From assembly GCF_014700075.1 (NCBI RefSeq), contig NZ_JACXBU010000008.1:1-64000 (forward strand): a stretch of 64,000 bases of DNA, read 5' to 3'. Position 1 is the first letter of the stretch. Each line of letters begins with the position of its first letter. A program made the position numbers and the translations under genes. The DNA is from Pseudomonas sp. JM0905a (GTDB lineage Bacteria; Pseudomonadota; Gammaproteobacteria; Pseudomonadales; Pseudomonadaceae). Of this stretch, positions 56,288-64,000 are shown in pieces. Under the pieces are notes generated by a model. That model was given only the letters and a program-made list of their open reading frames with translations, had not been told where the DNA came from and searched no databases.

Positions 56288-57055
56288 AGGACTTGTGGTT
56301 TCACCCGTCTCCTGCCCCAGCAGCTCTTCCATCCGTGCACGGGTCTCGGCCATCAGCTCGCCGAGCCGCGCCGCGTCGTACTGGCTGGCGTCGATGGGCT
56401 CACCCACGTGCACTTCCACCTTCTGCCCCAGGTTCAGGCGGAAGGTGCGGGCCGGCAGCACTCGGTGAATGCCGCGAATGGACACCGGAATGATCACGGC
56501 GTCGGTATCCAGGGCCAGATGGAAGCAGCCTTTCTTGAACTTCAGCAGGCGGCCATCGGCGGAGCGGGTGCCCTCGGGGGCGGCCCAGAGGACGATGCCG
56601 CTCTCCATCATGCGTCGCGCGGTTTCCAGGTCAGCCAGGGCCTGGCGGCGGTTGTGCCGGTCGATGGAGGGGAACTCCGCCGCGCGCATGGCCGGGCCGA
56701 GGAAGGGAATGCGGAACAGCTCCTTCTTCGCCAGCATGCGGATCGACCCCGGCAGGGCGACGAAGCTGGCCGGGATGTCGTAGTGGCTGGAATGGCTGCA
56801 GAGGATCAGGTAACGGCGGCCGTCATTGAAGTCGGGAATCGGACCGTGCACCGACAGGTCCATGCGTACCAGGCGCAGCAGCAGGCGCGACATGGCGCGG
56901 GTGTAGCGGTCCACGCAGGCGCGGTCGAGGCGCTTTATCGGCGCGCGTACCAGAACCTTGCAGCAGTAATAGAGGACCACCGACAAGGTCCCCAGGATCA
57001 CACCCAGGCGGCGGATCAGCGAGGCACGTTCACTCAGTATTTGCAGGCTTGGCAT
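56243..57055 (-). CDS. 1-acylglycerol-3-phosphate acyltransferase (PlsC-like) with REP-encoded C-terminus
   Basis: A 270-residue membrane-bound acyltransferase with the HX4D motif HSSHYD (about 88-93) and PEGTRS (about 160-165), and an N-terminal hydrophobic segment. The likely reaction is acylation of lysophosphatidate in phospholipid synthesis. The final residues, [14 protein letters not shown], and the TAG stop are encoded by the half REP at 56243-56287, so the native C-terminus is unclear. Convergent with the SMP-30 gene. Confidence 0.84.
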   Translation of the reverse strand: MPSLQILSERASLIRRLGVILGTLSVVLYYCCKVLVRAPIKRLDRACVDRYTRAMSRLLLRLVRMDLSVHGPIPDFNDGRRYLILCSHSSHYDIPASFVALPGSIRMLAKKELFRIPFLGPAMRAAEFPSIDRHNRRQALADLETARRMMESGIVLWAAPEGTRSADGRLLKFKKGCFHLALDTDAVIIPVSIRGIHRVLPARTFRLNLGQKVEVHVGEPIDASQYDAARLGELMAETRARMEELLGQETGETTSPVGANSFAKQDVVLP

Positions 57056-57181
57056 CGGGCTCTCCCATCTTCTCCCGGCGCGACTTCATGCACGGGTGAC
57101 CTTATGATGCCGATTGTCATCGTCTCGACACACTTGGCCCGCCAGCCTCCTGATCAAATGCACCCGCCACGGACCCAGCCC

Positions 57182-57658
57182 ATGGACAAGAAAGACCTGC
57201 AGATCATCGCCCTCCTGCAGCAGGACGCCTCCATTTCCCTCGCCGAGCTGGCCGAAGCGGTGAACCTCTCCCCCACGCCCTGCTGGCGGCGCCTGCAGAA
57301 GCTGCGCGAGGACGGCGTGATCACCCGGCAGGTGGCGCTTTGCGATGCCGAACGGCTCAATCTCGGGGTCACGGTGTTCGTCACCATCCGCACCAGTCGC
57401 CACAGCGACGACTGGACCCGGCAATTCATCGACGGCACGCGCGACATTCCCGAGATCGTCGAGATTTACCGCATGACCGGCGACGTCGACTACCTGCTGA
57501 AGATCGTGGTGCCGGACATCAAGGGCTACGACGCGGTGTACAAGCGACTGATACGCGTCGCCGACCTGTCCGACGTCAGTTCCGGCTTCGCCATGGAGGT
57601 GATCAAGCACACCACGGCGCTGCCCCTGAACCATCTGACCCAGGCGGGCGACTCATGA
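57182..57658 (+). CDS. Lrp/AsnC-family regulator
   Basis: A 158-residue regulator. The N-terminal helix-turn-helix is ISLAELAEAVNLSPTPCWRRLQKLREDG, followed by an AsnC-type ligand domain (MTGDVDYLLKIVVPDIKGYD). ATG at 57182 is preferred; ATG at 57158 is possible. It lies upstream of the cystathionine lyase gene with a 203-bp gap containing an inverted repeat, so regulation of sulfur amino-acid metabolism is a reasonable guess. Confidence 0.85.
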   Translation: MDKKDLQIIALLQQDASISLAELAEAVNLSPTPCWRRLQKLREDGVITRQVALCDAERLNLGVTVFVTIRTSRHSDDWTRQFIDGTRDIPEIVEIYRMTGDVDYLLKIVVPDIKGYDAVYKRLIRVADLSDVSSGFAMEVIKHTTALPLNHLTQAGDS

Positions 57659-57688
57659 TTTCCCCGCCATCACCCTGTCTTGAAAAGC

Positions 57689-57718
57689 ATTTCTACAACT
57701 CCACAGTTAAGTAGAAAT
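57689..57718. promoter_or_regulatory. Candidate Lrp-type operator
   Basis: ATTTCTAC (57689-57696) and GTAGAAAT (57711-57718) form a perfect 8-bp inverted repeat with a 14-bp spacer in the AT-rich gap between the Lrp gene and metC. Confidence 0.55.
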
Positions 57719-57861
57719 TATTTTCAAACCACCTGTATTCCCGGCAAATCAAAGCAAAGAAATTCCCCGCATCCATCGGTAATCTTTTCGCCATCCCGGA
57801 CGCCTTCCGCTCCAGGCAGGCACTGCTCCATTTCGCTATCCCGACCCAGAGGTACACCCAG

Positions 57862-59037
57862 GTGGACGAACGCAAGCTGCATCTCGAAACGCTGCTGGCC
57901 CATGAAGGCCGTGAACGGGGCCGGGTCGGCGGAACCGTGAACATCCCGGTCTACCGTGCCTCCACCCTGCTCTTCCCCAGCGTGGAAGCCCTGCACGCGC
58001 AGAACGGTACCCTCAACACATACGGCCGCCACGGCAACCCCACCACCCGTTCGCTGGAAACCGCCCTGGCCGAACTGGAAGGCGCCTACGGAGCCATGCT
58101 CACCCCCAGCGGCCTGAGTGCCCTGACCACCGCCCTGCTGGCCACCCTCAAACCCGGCGATCACCTGCTGATGACCGACTCGGTGTACGACCCGACCCGC
58201 GCCTTCTGCGACGAAACACTGAAGCGCTTCGGCATCGAGACCACTTACTACGACCCGCTGATCGGCGGCGGCATCGCCGAGCTGATGCGCCCCAACACCC
58301 GCGTGGTGTTCCTCGAATCGCCCGGCTCGCTGACCTTCGAAGTGCAGGACGTGCCCAGCATCGCCGAGGTGGCCCACGCCCACGGCGCCCTGGTGATGAT
58401 CGACAACACCTGGGGCACGCCGGTGCATTTCGCCTCGTTCAAGCATGGTGTGGATATCTCCATCCATGCCGCCACCAAGTACATCGTCGGCCACTCGGAT
58501 GTGCTGATGGGCGTGATCATGACCACCGAGGCGCTCTTCCCGCAGGTGCGCGGCTTCTACAAGCAGCTCGGCCTGTCGGTCAGCGCCGATGATGCCTACC
58601 TGGCCCTGCGTGGCCTGCGTACCCTCTCGACACGCCTGGAACGCCACCAGCGCAACGCAGAGAAGGTGACCCAGTGGCTGGCCGAGCAGCCGGAAGTGGC
58701 ACGCATCCTCTACCCCGCCCTGCCCGGCGCGCCCGGCCACGAACTGTGGAAGCGCGACTTCACCGGCGCCTGCGGCCTCTTCAGCGTGGAATTCAAGGCG
58801 ATGCCCGAACAGGCGATGCGCGCCATGCTCGATGGCATGCAGCTGTTCGGCATGGGCTACAGCTGGGGCGGTTTCGAGAGCCTGATCCTGCTGACCAATC
58901 CCAGCGCCCACCGCAGTGCGACCACCTGGAAGACCGATGGCCCGCTGGTGCGCCTGCACGTCGGCCTGGAGCATCCGGACGACCTGATCGCCGACCTCGA
59001 CGCCGGCTTCCAGCGCCTTCGCGCCGCTAGCCGCTGA
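57862..59037 (+). CDS. metC: Cystathionine beta-lyase / PLP gamma-family enzyme
   Basis: A 391-residue Cys/Met-metabolism PLP enzyme. The N-terminal YGRHGNPTTRSLE loop, the GLSALTTALLA region, and the PLP Lys in SIHAATKYIVGHSD (about 209) are present. GYSWGGFESLILL near 335 is characteristic of cystathionine beta-lyase. GTG start at 57862 with AGAGG upstream. Beta-lyase versus related gamma-family activity is inferred. Confidence 0.85.
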   Translation: MDERKLHLETLLAHEGRERGRVGGTVNIPVYRASTLLFPSVEALHAQNGTLNTYGRHGNPTTRSLETALAELEGAYGAMLTPSGLSALTTALLATLKPGDHLLMTDSVYDPTRAFCDETLKRFGIETTYYDPLIGGGIAELMRPNTRVVFLESPGSLTFEVQDVPSIAEVAHAHGALVMIDNTWGTPVHFASFKHGVDISIHAATKYIVGHSDVLMGVIMTTEALFPQVRGFYKQLGLSVSADDAYLALRGLRTLSTRLERHQRNAEKVTQWLAEQPEVARILYPALPGAPGHELWKRDFTGACGLFSVEFKAMPEQAMRAMLDGMQLFGMGYSWGGFESLILLTNPSAHRSATTWKTDGPLVRLHVGLEHPDDLIADLDAGFQRLRAASR

Positions 59038-59143
59038 CCCCACGGGCGGCGCGGGTTCCGCGCCGCCGCCGATAGCGCGCGACAGCCTGTGCAGGCGTCC
59101 TTATGATGCTTGCCACAACAATGGTCACGACAAGGACCCCGCC

Positions 59144-59998
59144 ATGTCGCTCGCACAGCTCATCAGCCCTGCCCAACTCAGCGCCCGCCAGGAAGAACCG
59201 GGCCTGGTCATCCTCGATTGCCGCTTCTCCCTCGACGACCCGGCCTATGGCCAGCGCAGCTATGCCGAGAGCCATATTCCCAAGGCACGCTTCGCCGACC
59301 TGGAACGCGACCTGTCCGGCCCGGTCAGCAAGGGCGTGACCGGCCGCCATCCGCTGCCGGCCCCGGCGGCGCTGGCCGGCAAGCTGCGCGAATGGGGCAT
59401 CGCCGCCGGCAGCACCATCGTCCTCTATGACGACGGTCCCGGCGCCTTCGCCGCGCGCGCCTGGTGGCTGCTGGCCTGGCTGGGCAAGCGCGATGGCGTG
59501 TTCCTGCTGGACGGCGGCCTCAAGGCCTGGCGCGATGCCGGGCTGCCGCTCACCGCCGTGACGCCGGTCGTGCAGCCGGGCGACTTCGCGGGCGAGCCGG
59601 ACAACAGCCTGCTGGTGGATGCCGATGGATTGCAGCAACACTTGGGCGACACCCGCCTGACCCTGCTGGACGCCCGCGCCCTGCCGCGCTTCAAGGGTGA
59701 GGTGGAACCCATCGACCCGGTGGCCGGCCATATCCCCGGCGCCCAGTGCGCAGCCTTCACCGACAACCTCGGTGGCGACGGCCGCTTCCTTCCGGCCGAT
59801 GCCCTCAGGCAACGCTTCGCCGCCCTGATCGGCGACCGCCCGCTGGAGGAGGTCGTGGCCTACTGCGGGTCGGGCGTCACCGCCTGTCACAACCTCTTCG
59901 CCCTGAGCCTGGCCGGCTATCCCCTGGCGCGGCTCTATGCCGGTTCCTGGAGCGAGTGGATCACCAACCCTTCCCGCCCCCTGGCCACGGGCGAATAA
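59144..59998 (+). CDS. sseA: 3-mercaptopyruvate/thiosulfate sulfurtransferase
   Basis: A 284-residue two-rhodanese-domain enzyme. The C-terminal active loop is AYCGSGVTACHN (CGSGVT, the 3-mercaptopyruvate-type sequence); the N-terminal domain has LILDCRFSLDDPAYG. It transfers sulfur from 3-mercaptopyruvate or thiosulfate to acceptors such as cyanide. It follows metC by 106 bp, with a GGCGGCGCG/CGCGCCGCC stem at 59045-59067 between them. Confidence 0.9.
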   Translation: MSLAQLISPAQLSARQEEPGLVILDCRFSLDDPAYGQRSYAESHIPKARFADLERDLSGPVSKGVTGRHPLPAPAALAGKLREWGIAAGSTIVLYDDGPGAFAARAWWLLAWLGKRDGVFLLDGGLKAWRDAGLPLTAVTPVVQPGDFAGEPDNSLLVDADGLQQHLGDTRLTLLDARALPRFKGEVEPIDPVAGHIPGAQCAAFTDNLGGDGRFLPADALRQRFAALIGDRPLEEVVAYCGSGVTACHNLFALSLAGYPLARLYAGSWSEWITNPSRPLATGE

Positions 59999-60005
59999 GG
60001 CAGAA

Positions 60006-60053
60006 AGCCAGCAGGCATGGGGCTTTGCGGCCCTTGCCGGCTGGCTGTTTTTT
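60006..60053 (+). terminator. Rho-independent terminator after sseA
   Basis: AGCCAGC-a-GGCA (60006-60017) pairs with TGCC-GCTGGCT (60035-60046), then TTTTTT. Confidence 0.85.
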
Positions 60054-60240
60054 AATCACAGCCAGCTATATAGACAATAACCAGAAGCCTGAAACGGTTT
60101 AAAAACAGGCCTTTACAGCACAAATATCCCACTAGACTTCAAATCGAGCGGCTAACCCCGCTCCCGGTGGGGCTCTTTCCTAGAACGACGAGAAGCTGCC
60201 AAAACGCCCCAGCCCCGCCGGCACCCTTCGCGAGGGCCAA

Positions 60241-60720
60241 ATGGGAATAGCCGCCTGCGATCTGCGCCAGCACGTGATACGACCGACACTGCATTACCTG
60301 CAGCGCCCCTCCTCCACCGCCGAAACGCTCCTGCTGGGTGCCGCTGCCTGCCAATCGGCACTGGGCTCCACGCTGGACTGCGGCAACGGACGCGGACTCT
60401 ATGGCATCAGCGACGAGCGCCACCAGCAGCTCTGGGACCGTCACCTGGCGCTCGACCCGGACCTCGCCAGCCAGGTCCGCGGGCTGGCCAGCCAGCATGC
60501 CTTCCTCGCCGCACCGCACCTGGAGCTGACCATCAACCTGCGCTATGCCACCGCCATCGCCTGGATGCTGGTGGAGTCGAGCATCCTGGTGCTGCCCGCC
60601 GCCGACGACCTGATCGGCATGGCCATGATCTGGCGCCAGGTCTTCCATCCCGAAGGCAGCCCGAGGGACTTCATCGACGCCTGGCAACGCCATGTTGGAG
60701 GACTTAGCCAGGCTGCCTGA
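60241..60720 (+). CDS. Conserved hypothetical protein (PA1289-like), possible lysozyme-like fold
   Basis: A 159-residue protein without signal peptide. The central part (TLLLGAAACQSALGS, then GRGLYGISDERHQQLWDRHL and a later LRYATAIAWMLVE helix) resembles the layout of a phage lysozyme-like DUF family I recall; where a Glu is expected, Gln is seen here. That would suggest a degenerate or binding-only protein. I cannot assign a name. AT-rich DNA with AAACGGTTT (60092-60100, PsrA-like but spacing too short) lies upstream. Position between sseA and FadL is as in P. aeruginosa. Confidence 0.65.
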   Translation: MGIAACDLRQHVIRPTLHYLQRPSSTAETLLLGAAACQSALGSTLDCGNGRGLYGISDERHQQLWDRHLALDPDLASQVRGLASQHAFLAAPHLELTINLRYATAIAWMLVESSILVLPAADDLIGMAMIWRQVFHPEGSPRDFIDAWQRHVGGLSQAA

Positions 60721-60723
60721 TCA

Positions 60724-60770
60724 CTGACCGATCAGTCAGGAACGATCGTGCCAAGCAATTTGCACGATCG
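60724..60770. promoter_or_regulatory. Inverted repeats upstream of the FadL gene
   Basis: ACTGA/TCAGT-type symmetry at 60723-60738 is followed by a perfect CGATCGTGC (60743-60751) and GCACGATCG (60762-60770) with a 10-bp spacer, about 130 bp before the FadL start. Could be a TetR-type operator or a terminator of the preceding gene. Confidence 0.5.
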
Positions 60771-60899
60771 GCGAAAATGCCGTCTTTTTCCATTTTGTTC
60801 GACAATCTTACAATACATATTGCCGCAATTTGGAAGCTGGCCAGGTCGATTGAATCCTGTTAGCGTGCCGGCCTTTGCACCATCGCTCAGGAGTTCACC

Positions 60900-62168
60900 G
60901 TGATAAGCAGAGTCTTCAGGACCGCCCTCGCCCTGGCCGTCAGCGCCGCTTCCAGCTACAGCCTGGCTGCGGGCTTCGCCCTCAACGAGCAAAGCGTCAG
61001 CGGCATGGGTACCGCCTTCGCCGGCCGCTCCTCTTCCGCTGATGACGCCACCACCGTATACGGCAACCCCGCCGGCATGGCCCGTCTCAAGCGCGAGCAG
61101 GTAAGCGTCGGCGCCGCCGCCATCTTCGCCAAGACCGACATCGACGATGCCCGTAGCACCTTCGGCGGCAGCAACGACGGCGACATGGTTCCCACCGTGG
61201 GCGTGCCCATGGGCTACTACGTCAAGCCGATCGACGACAAATGGTCCTTCGGCCTCGGCATGTACGTGCCCTTCGGCCTGATCACCGACTACGAAACCGG
61301 CTTCGCCGGCCGTTATTACGGCGACAAGAGCGAAGTGCGCGTGATCACCCTGCAGCCCACCGTCAGCTACCGCATCAACGACCAGCTGTCAGTCGGTTTC
61401 GGTCCCACCATCAACCGCATCGACGGTGAACTGACTTCCGCAGTCCTCAACCCGCTGTCCCCGGGCCGCAACGACGGCAAGGTGAAGGTCAAGGGCGACG
61501 ACACCGCCCTGGGCTTCAACGCCGGCGTGCTCTTCGAACTGGACGCACGCACCCGCTTCGGCCTGACCTACCACTCCAAGGTGGATTACAAGCTGAGAGG
61601 CGATACCACGGTTTCCGGCAGCGGCCCGGTACTGGGCAGTTCCGCCGGCAAGTACGACGCCTCGCTGGACCTGGAAACCCCGGAATCGGTCGACTTCTCC
61701 GTCACCCATGACCTGAACGACACCTGGACCCTCTACGCCGGCAGCACCTGGACCCGCTGGAGCCGCCTGGAAGAAATCAAGGTGGAGAACAAGGGTGTTC
61801 ACGGTCTGCTGGCCCCGGCTCTCGGCACCATCACCGAAGAGCAGGACTGGCGTGACACCTGGTCCTACGCCGTCGGCGCCGCCTACAAGCTGAACCAGCA
61901 GTGGGTCCTGCGTGCCGGCCTGGCCTACGACCAGTCCCCGGCCCGCAACGAGTTCCGCTCGCCGCGCATCCCCACTGACGATCGCAAGATCTTCAGCCTG
62001 GGTGCTGCCTGGAGCCCGAACGACGACGTGACCGTCGACGTCGCCTATTCCTACCTGAAGGAAGAAGACGCCGACATCAACCAGGCCAGCGCCAGCAAGG
62101 GGGCCTACCGCGCCACCTACAAGAACAGCGCCCACGGCCTGGGTGCGCAGCTGACCTATCGCTTCTGA
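60900..62168 (+). CDS. FadL-family outer-membrane long-chain fatty acid porin
   Basis: A 422-residue outer-membrane protein with a signal peptide (FRTALALAVSAASSYSLA), the family-typical FALNEQSVSGMGTAFAG and YGNPAGMARL near the N-terminus, and a C-terminal GLGAQLTYRF strand. GTG start at 60900 with CAGGAG at 60888-60893. I recall the P. aeruginosa equivalent (PA1288) being implicated in oxylipin/long-chain fatty acid handling. Convergent with GPx across a bidirectional terminator. Confidence 0.9.
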   Translation: MISRVFRTALALAVSAASSYSLAAGFALNEQSVSGMGTAFAGRSSSADDATTVYGNPAGMARLKREQVSVGAAAIFAKTDIDDARSTFGGSNDGDMVPTVGVPMGYYVKPIDDKWSFGLGMYVPFGLITDYETGFAGRYYGDKSEVRVITLQPTVSYRINDQLSVGFGPTINRIDGELTSAVLNPLSPGRNDGKVKVKGDDTALGFNAGVLFELDARTRFGLTYHSKVDYKLRGDTTVSGSGPVLGSSAGKYDASLDLETPESVDFSVTHDLNDTWTLYAGSTWTRWSRLEEIKVENKGVHGLLAPALGTITEEQDWRDTWSYAVGAAYKLNQQWVLRAGLAYDQSPARNEFRSPRIPTDDRKIFSLGAAWSPNDDVTVDVAYSYLKEEDADINQASASKGAYRATYKNSAHGLGAQLTYRF

Positions 62169-62181
62169 TCAGGCGGCTGGA

Positions 62182-62213
62182 AAAAAAAAGCCCGGACGAG
62201 TCCGGGCTTTTTT
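62182..62213. terminator. Bidirectional terminator between fadL and the peroxidase gene
   Basis: A-run (62181-62189), GCCCGGA (62190-62196), TCCGGGC (62201-62207), T-run (62208-62213): works for both convergent genes. Confidence 0.9.
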
Positions 62214-62224
62214 CTGCCTGTCGA

Positions 62225-62779
62225 TCAGGGTTGGCTGGCCAGCGCCTGCTCCACCGCTTTCAGCAGGTCGGGGTCATCCGGCTTGGTCAGGCTGGAAAAG
62301 TGGGCGATCACCTTGCCCTGGCGGTCCACCACGTACTTGTAGAAGTTCCAGCGCGGCGTCTGTCCGGACTGGGCGATCAGCTCTTTGTAGAGCGGTATCG
62401 CCTCGTCGCCGGTGACGTGCTGAGGCTGGGTCATGGCGAAGGTCACGCCGTAGTTCACGTAGCAGACCTTGGCGGTCTCCTCGTTGGAGGCGGCTTCCTG
62501 CTTGAAGTCATCCGAAGGCACGCCCAGCACTTCCAGGCCCTGGTCCTTGTAGCGCTTGTAGAGCGCCTCCAGGCCCTTGAACTGCGGGGTGAAACCGCAA
62601 TGGCTGGCGGTGTTGACCACCACCAGCGGCTTGCCGGCGAAGCGCTGGCAGAGATCGATGGTGTTCTTGGAGCGGAGTTGCGGCAGGTTGTGCTGCAGCA
62701 GCGAGGGACACTCGGCGGCCATGGCCTGGCCGCCGAACAGGGCCAGCAGCGACAGTGACAGGATGGGCAAGGCTTTCAT
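62225..62779 (-). CDS. Glutathione peroxidase-family protein, exported
   Basis: A 184-residue thiol peroxidase. Signal peptide [21 protein letters not shown] is followed by the GPx core: [21 protein letters not shown] with the peroxidatic Cys (about 61), [15 protein letters not shown] and [12 protein letters not shown]. It probably detoxifies peroxides in the periplasm using thioredoxin- or glutathione-type reductants. Confidence 0.88.
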   Translation of the reverse strand: MKALPILSLSLLALFGGQAMAAECPSLLQHNLPQLRSKNTIDLCQRFAGKPLVVVNTASHCGFTPQFKGLEALYKRYKDQGLEVLGVPSDDFKQEAASNEETAKVCYVNYGVTFAMTQPQHVTGDEAIPLYKELIAQSGQTPRWNFYKYVVDRQGKVIAHFSSLTKPDDPDLLKAVEQALASQP

Positions 62780-62834
62780 GGCGGGCTCCGGCGCAAATCG
62801 AGTGATCTGACTACGCTACCGCCGGGCAGGCCGA

Positions 62835-62954
62835 CTAGCAATTGAATCCCAACTGCATCAGTGCCAATCCGCCTTGCTGCCAGCCCCACCAGACGAGGGC
62901 CAGCAGCAGGCCAGCCGCCAAGGCGCCGATAGCCCAACACAGGCGCAGGCTCAT
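62835..62954 (-). CDS. Small single-span membrane protein, coupled to the MFS gene
   Basis: A 39-residue ORF (MSLRLCWAIGALAAGLLLAL...) starting at 62954 with ATGA overlap with the MFS stop (62951-62954). It has one membrane helix and a short C-terminal tail ending FNC. Translational coupling supports reality; role unknown, perhaps a small partner of the transporter. Confidence 0.62.
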   Translation of the reverse strand: MSLRLCWAIGALAAGLLLALVWWGWQQGGLALMQLGFNC

Positions 62955-64000
62955 GCCGCCCCGACGGGCTGCAGGCGCGCCACCGGTTGCTCGCGCACCG
63001 GCCAGTTCAGCACCGCTGCCATCAGACTGAGGAAAATGGATATCTGCCATACCAGTTCGTAACTGCCCGTGTGGTCATAGAGATAGCCCCCCAGCCAGCC
63101 GCCGAGGAAGGCGCCCAACTGGTGGAACAGGAAAACGATACCACCGAGCATGGACAGGTTGCGCACGCCGAACAGGGTTGCGACGGTGCCGTTGGTCAGG
63201 GGAACGGTGGACAGCCACAGCAACCCCATGGCCATGCCGAAGGCGTAGGCGCTCCAGATGGTCAGCGGCGAATAGACGAAGGCCACGATCACCACGCCGC
63301 GCAGCAGGTACAGCGCAGTGAGCAGCTTCGGCTTGGCATGGCGGCCGCCGAGCCAGCCGGCGATATAGGTACCGAACACGTTGAACAGCCCCACCAGCGC
63401 CAGCACCGTGGTGCCCACCGAGGCCGGCAGATGCTGGTCCACCAGATAGGCCGGCAGGTGCACGCCAATGAACACCACCTGGAAGCCGCAGACGAAGAAA
63501 CCCAGGGCCAGCAGCCAGAAGCCGGAATGACCGGCGGCTTCGCGCAGCGCCTCGACCAGGCTCTGTTCATGGGCCTGGGGCGGTGGCGGATTGTCCTTGA
63601 GCAGCCCCACCAGCGGCACGATCAGCGCGACCAGCAGGCCCAGCGCCAGCAGCGCGGACGACCAACCGAGCCAGCCGATCAAACCGAGGGTGCCGGGCAG
63701 CATGGCGAACTGACCGAAGGAACCGGCGGCCGCAGCGATGCCCATGGCCATGCTGCGCTTCTCCATTGGCACGGCACGCCCGACGACGCCGAGGATCACC
63801 GAGAACGAAGTGCCCGACAGACCGATACCAATGAGCAGACCGGCGCTGACCGACAACGACAGGGCCGAATCGGAGAACCCCATCAGCACCAGTCCCACAG
63901 CGTAGAGCACGCCGCCGACGATCACCGTCTTCGCCGCGCCGAAACGGTCGGCCAGGGCGCCGGTGAAGGGCTGCGCCAGGCCCCAGATGAGGTTCTGCAA
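62951..64000 (-). CDS. MFS transporter, truncated at the window edge
   Basis: About 349 residues of an MFS protein are visible; the frame is open at base 64000, so the true start lies beyond the window. Seen are QPFTGALADRFGAAKTVIVGG (motif A) and several membrane helices. PA1286-like in position next to the peroxidase gene. Substrate unknown. Confidence 0.85.
   Translation of the reverse strand: MQNLIWGLAQPFTGALADRFGAAKTVIVGGVLYAVGLVLMGFSDSALSLSVSAGLLIGIGLSGTSFSVILGVVGRAVPMEKRSMAMGIAAAAGSFGQFAMLPGTLGLIGWLGWSSALLALGLLVALIVPLVGLLKDNPPPPQAHEQSLVEALREAAGHSGFWLLALGFFVCGFQVVFIGVHLPAYLVDQHLPASVGTTVLALVGLFNVFGTYIAGWLGGRHAKPKLLTALYLLRGVVIVAFVYSPLTIWSAYAFGMAMGLLWLSTVPLTNGTVATLFGVRNLSMLGGIVFLFHQLGAFLGGWLGGYLYDHTGSYELVWQISIFLSLMAAVLNWPVREQPVARLQPVGAA

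Noticed and set aside
60092-60100. AAACGGTTT as a PsrA site
   Set aside because: PsrA sites need two to four bases between AAAC and GTTT; here there is one.

Overview
The window is chromosomal, GC-rich DNA from a Pseudomonas-type gammaproteobacterium. The evidence is protein content, dense REP-type palindromes built on GTAGGGGCGAATTCATTCGC, Anr- and Crc/Hfq-type control motifs, and gene order. As I remember it, several blocks match P. aeruginosa PAO1: gbuR-gbuA-NCS1-SSS, PA1413/PA1414, aphA plus an orphan polyamine binding protein, rnd-ycgL-dehydrogenase, HIT-PA1305-oligopeptidase, and sseA-PA1289-FadL-GPx-MFS. Those synteny statements are from memory, not from a search. No tRNA, rRNA, CRISPR array, prophage or transposase was seen.

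Layout: (1) 1-6617: a LapA-class biofilm adhesin, of which only the N-terminus is inside the window (minus strand), diverging from its type I secretion genes (TolC-like outer membrane factor, ABC exporter, HlyD-like adaptor). (2) 7003-9345: a tRNA-modifying DTW enzyme and an Aer-like aerotaxis receptor. (3) 9485-18334: a guanidino-compound catabolic region (gbuR/gbuA, NCS1 permease, amino-acid-type ABC transporter, class II aldolase, SSS symporter) ending in a strong terminator; several genes carry A-rich Crc/Hfq-type motifs at the start. (4) 18477-21819: an MBL hydrolase, an Anr-box-controlled small RNA / 45-codon gene resembling SicX/PA1414, a LysR regulator and a divergent MFS gene. (5) 21895-27131: acetylpolyamine deacetylase plus polyamine-binding protein, an AraC regulator and aceK. 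(6) 27304-34651: a tandem duplication (period about 3.75 kb) of a LysR / exported amidohydrolase / TorF-like porin module, each copy bounded by REP pairs. (7) 34897-43270: EamA transporter, second polyamine-binding protein, MFS_3, cysK, MoxR/VWA pair with a GFA gene between, hotdog thioesterase. (8) 43385-48862: class II amidotransferase, HIT protein, membrane protein, oligopeptidase B, YajD and DJ-1/PfpI proteins. (9) 48863-49430: gene-free, filled by repeats including a long structured element. (10) 49431-54686: metalloprotease-like protein, YcgN, 2-hydroxyacid dehydrogenase, YcgL, RNase D and a DapA paralogue. (11) 55101-64000: SMP-30-like protein, acyltransferase, Lrp regulator and cystathionine lyase, sulfurtransferase, PA1289-like protein, FadL porin, glutathione peroxidase and an MFS transporter truncated by the window edge.

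The most interesting signals are the Anr-box small-RNA locus, the duplicated amidohydrolase/porin module, the adhesin gene with a LapG-type cleavage motif, the use of dispersed palindromes as protein C-termini and stop codons, a highly structured 300-nt dispersed element, and a symmetric 73-bp inverted repeat in a divergent promoter. Functions are inferred from motifs read by eye; no database search was possible.
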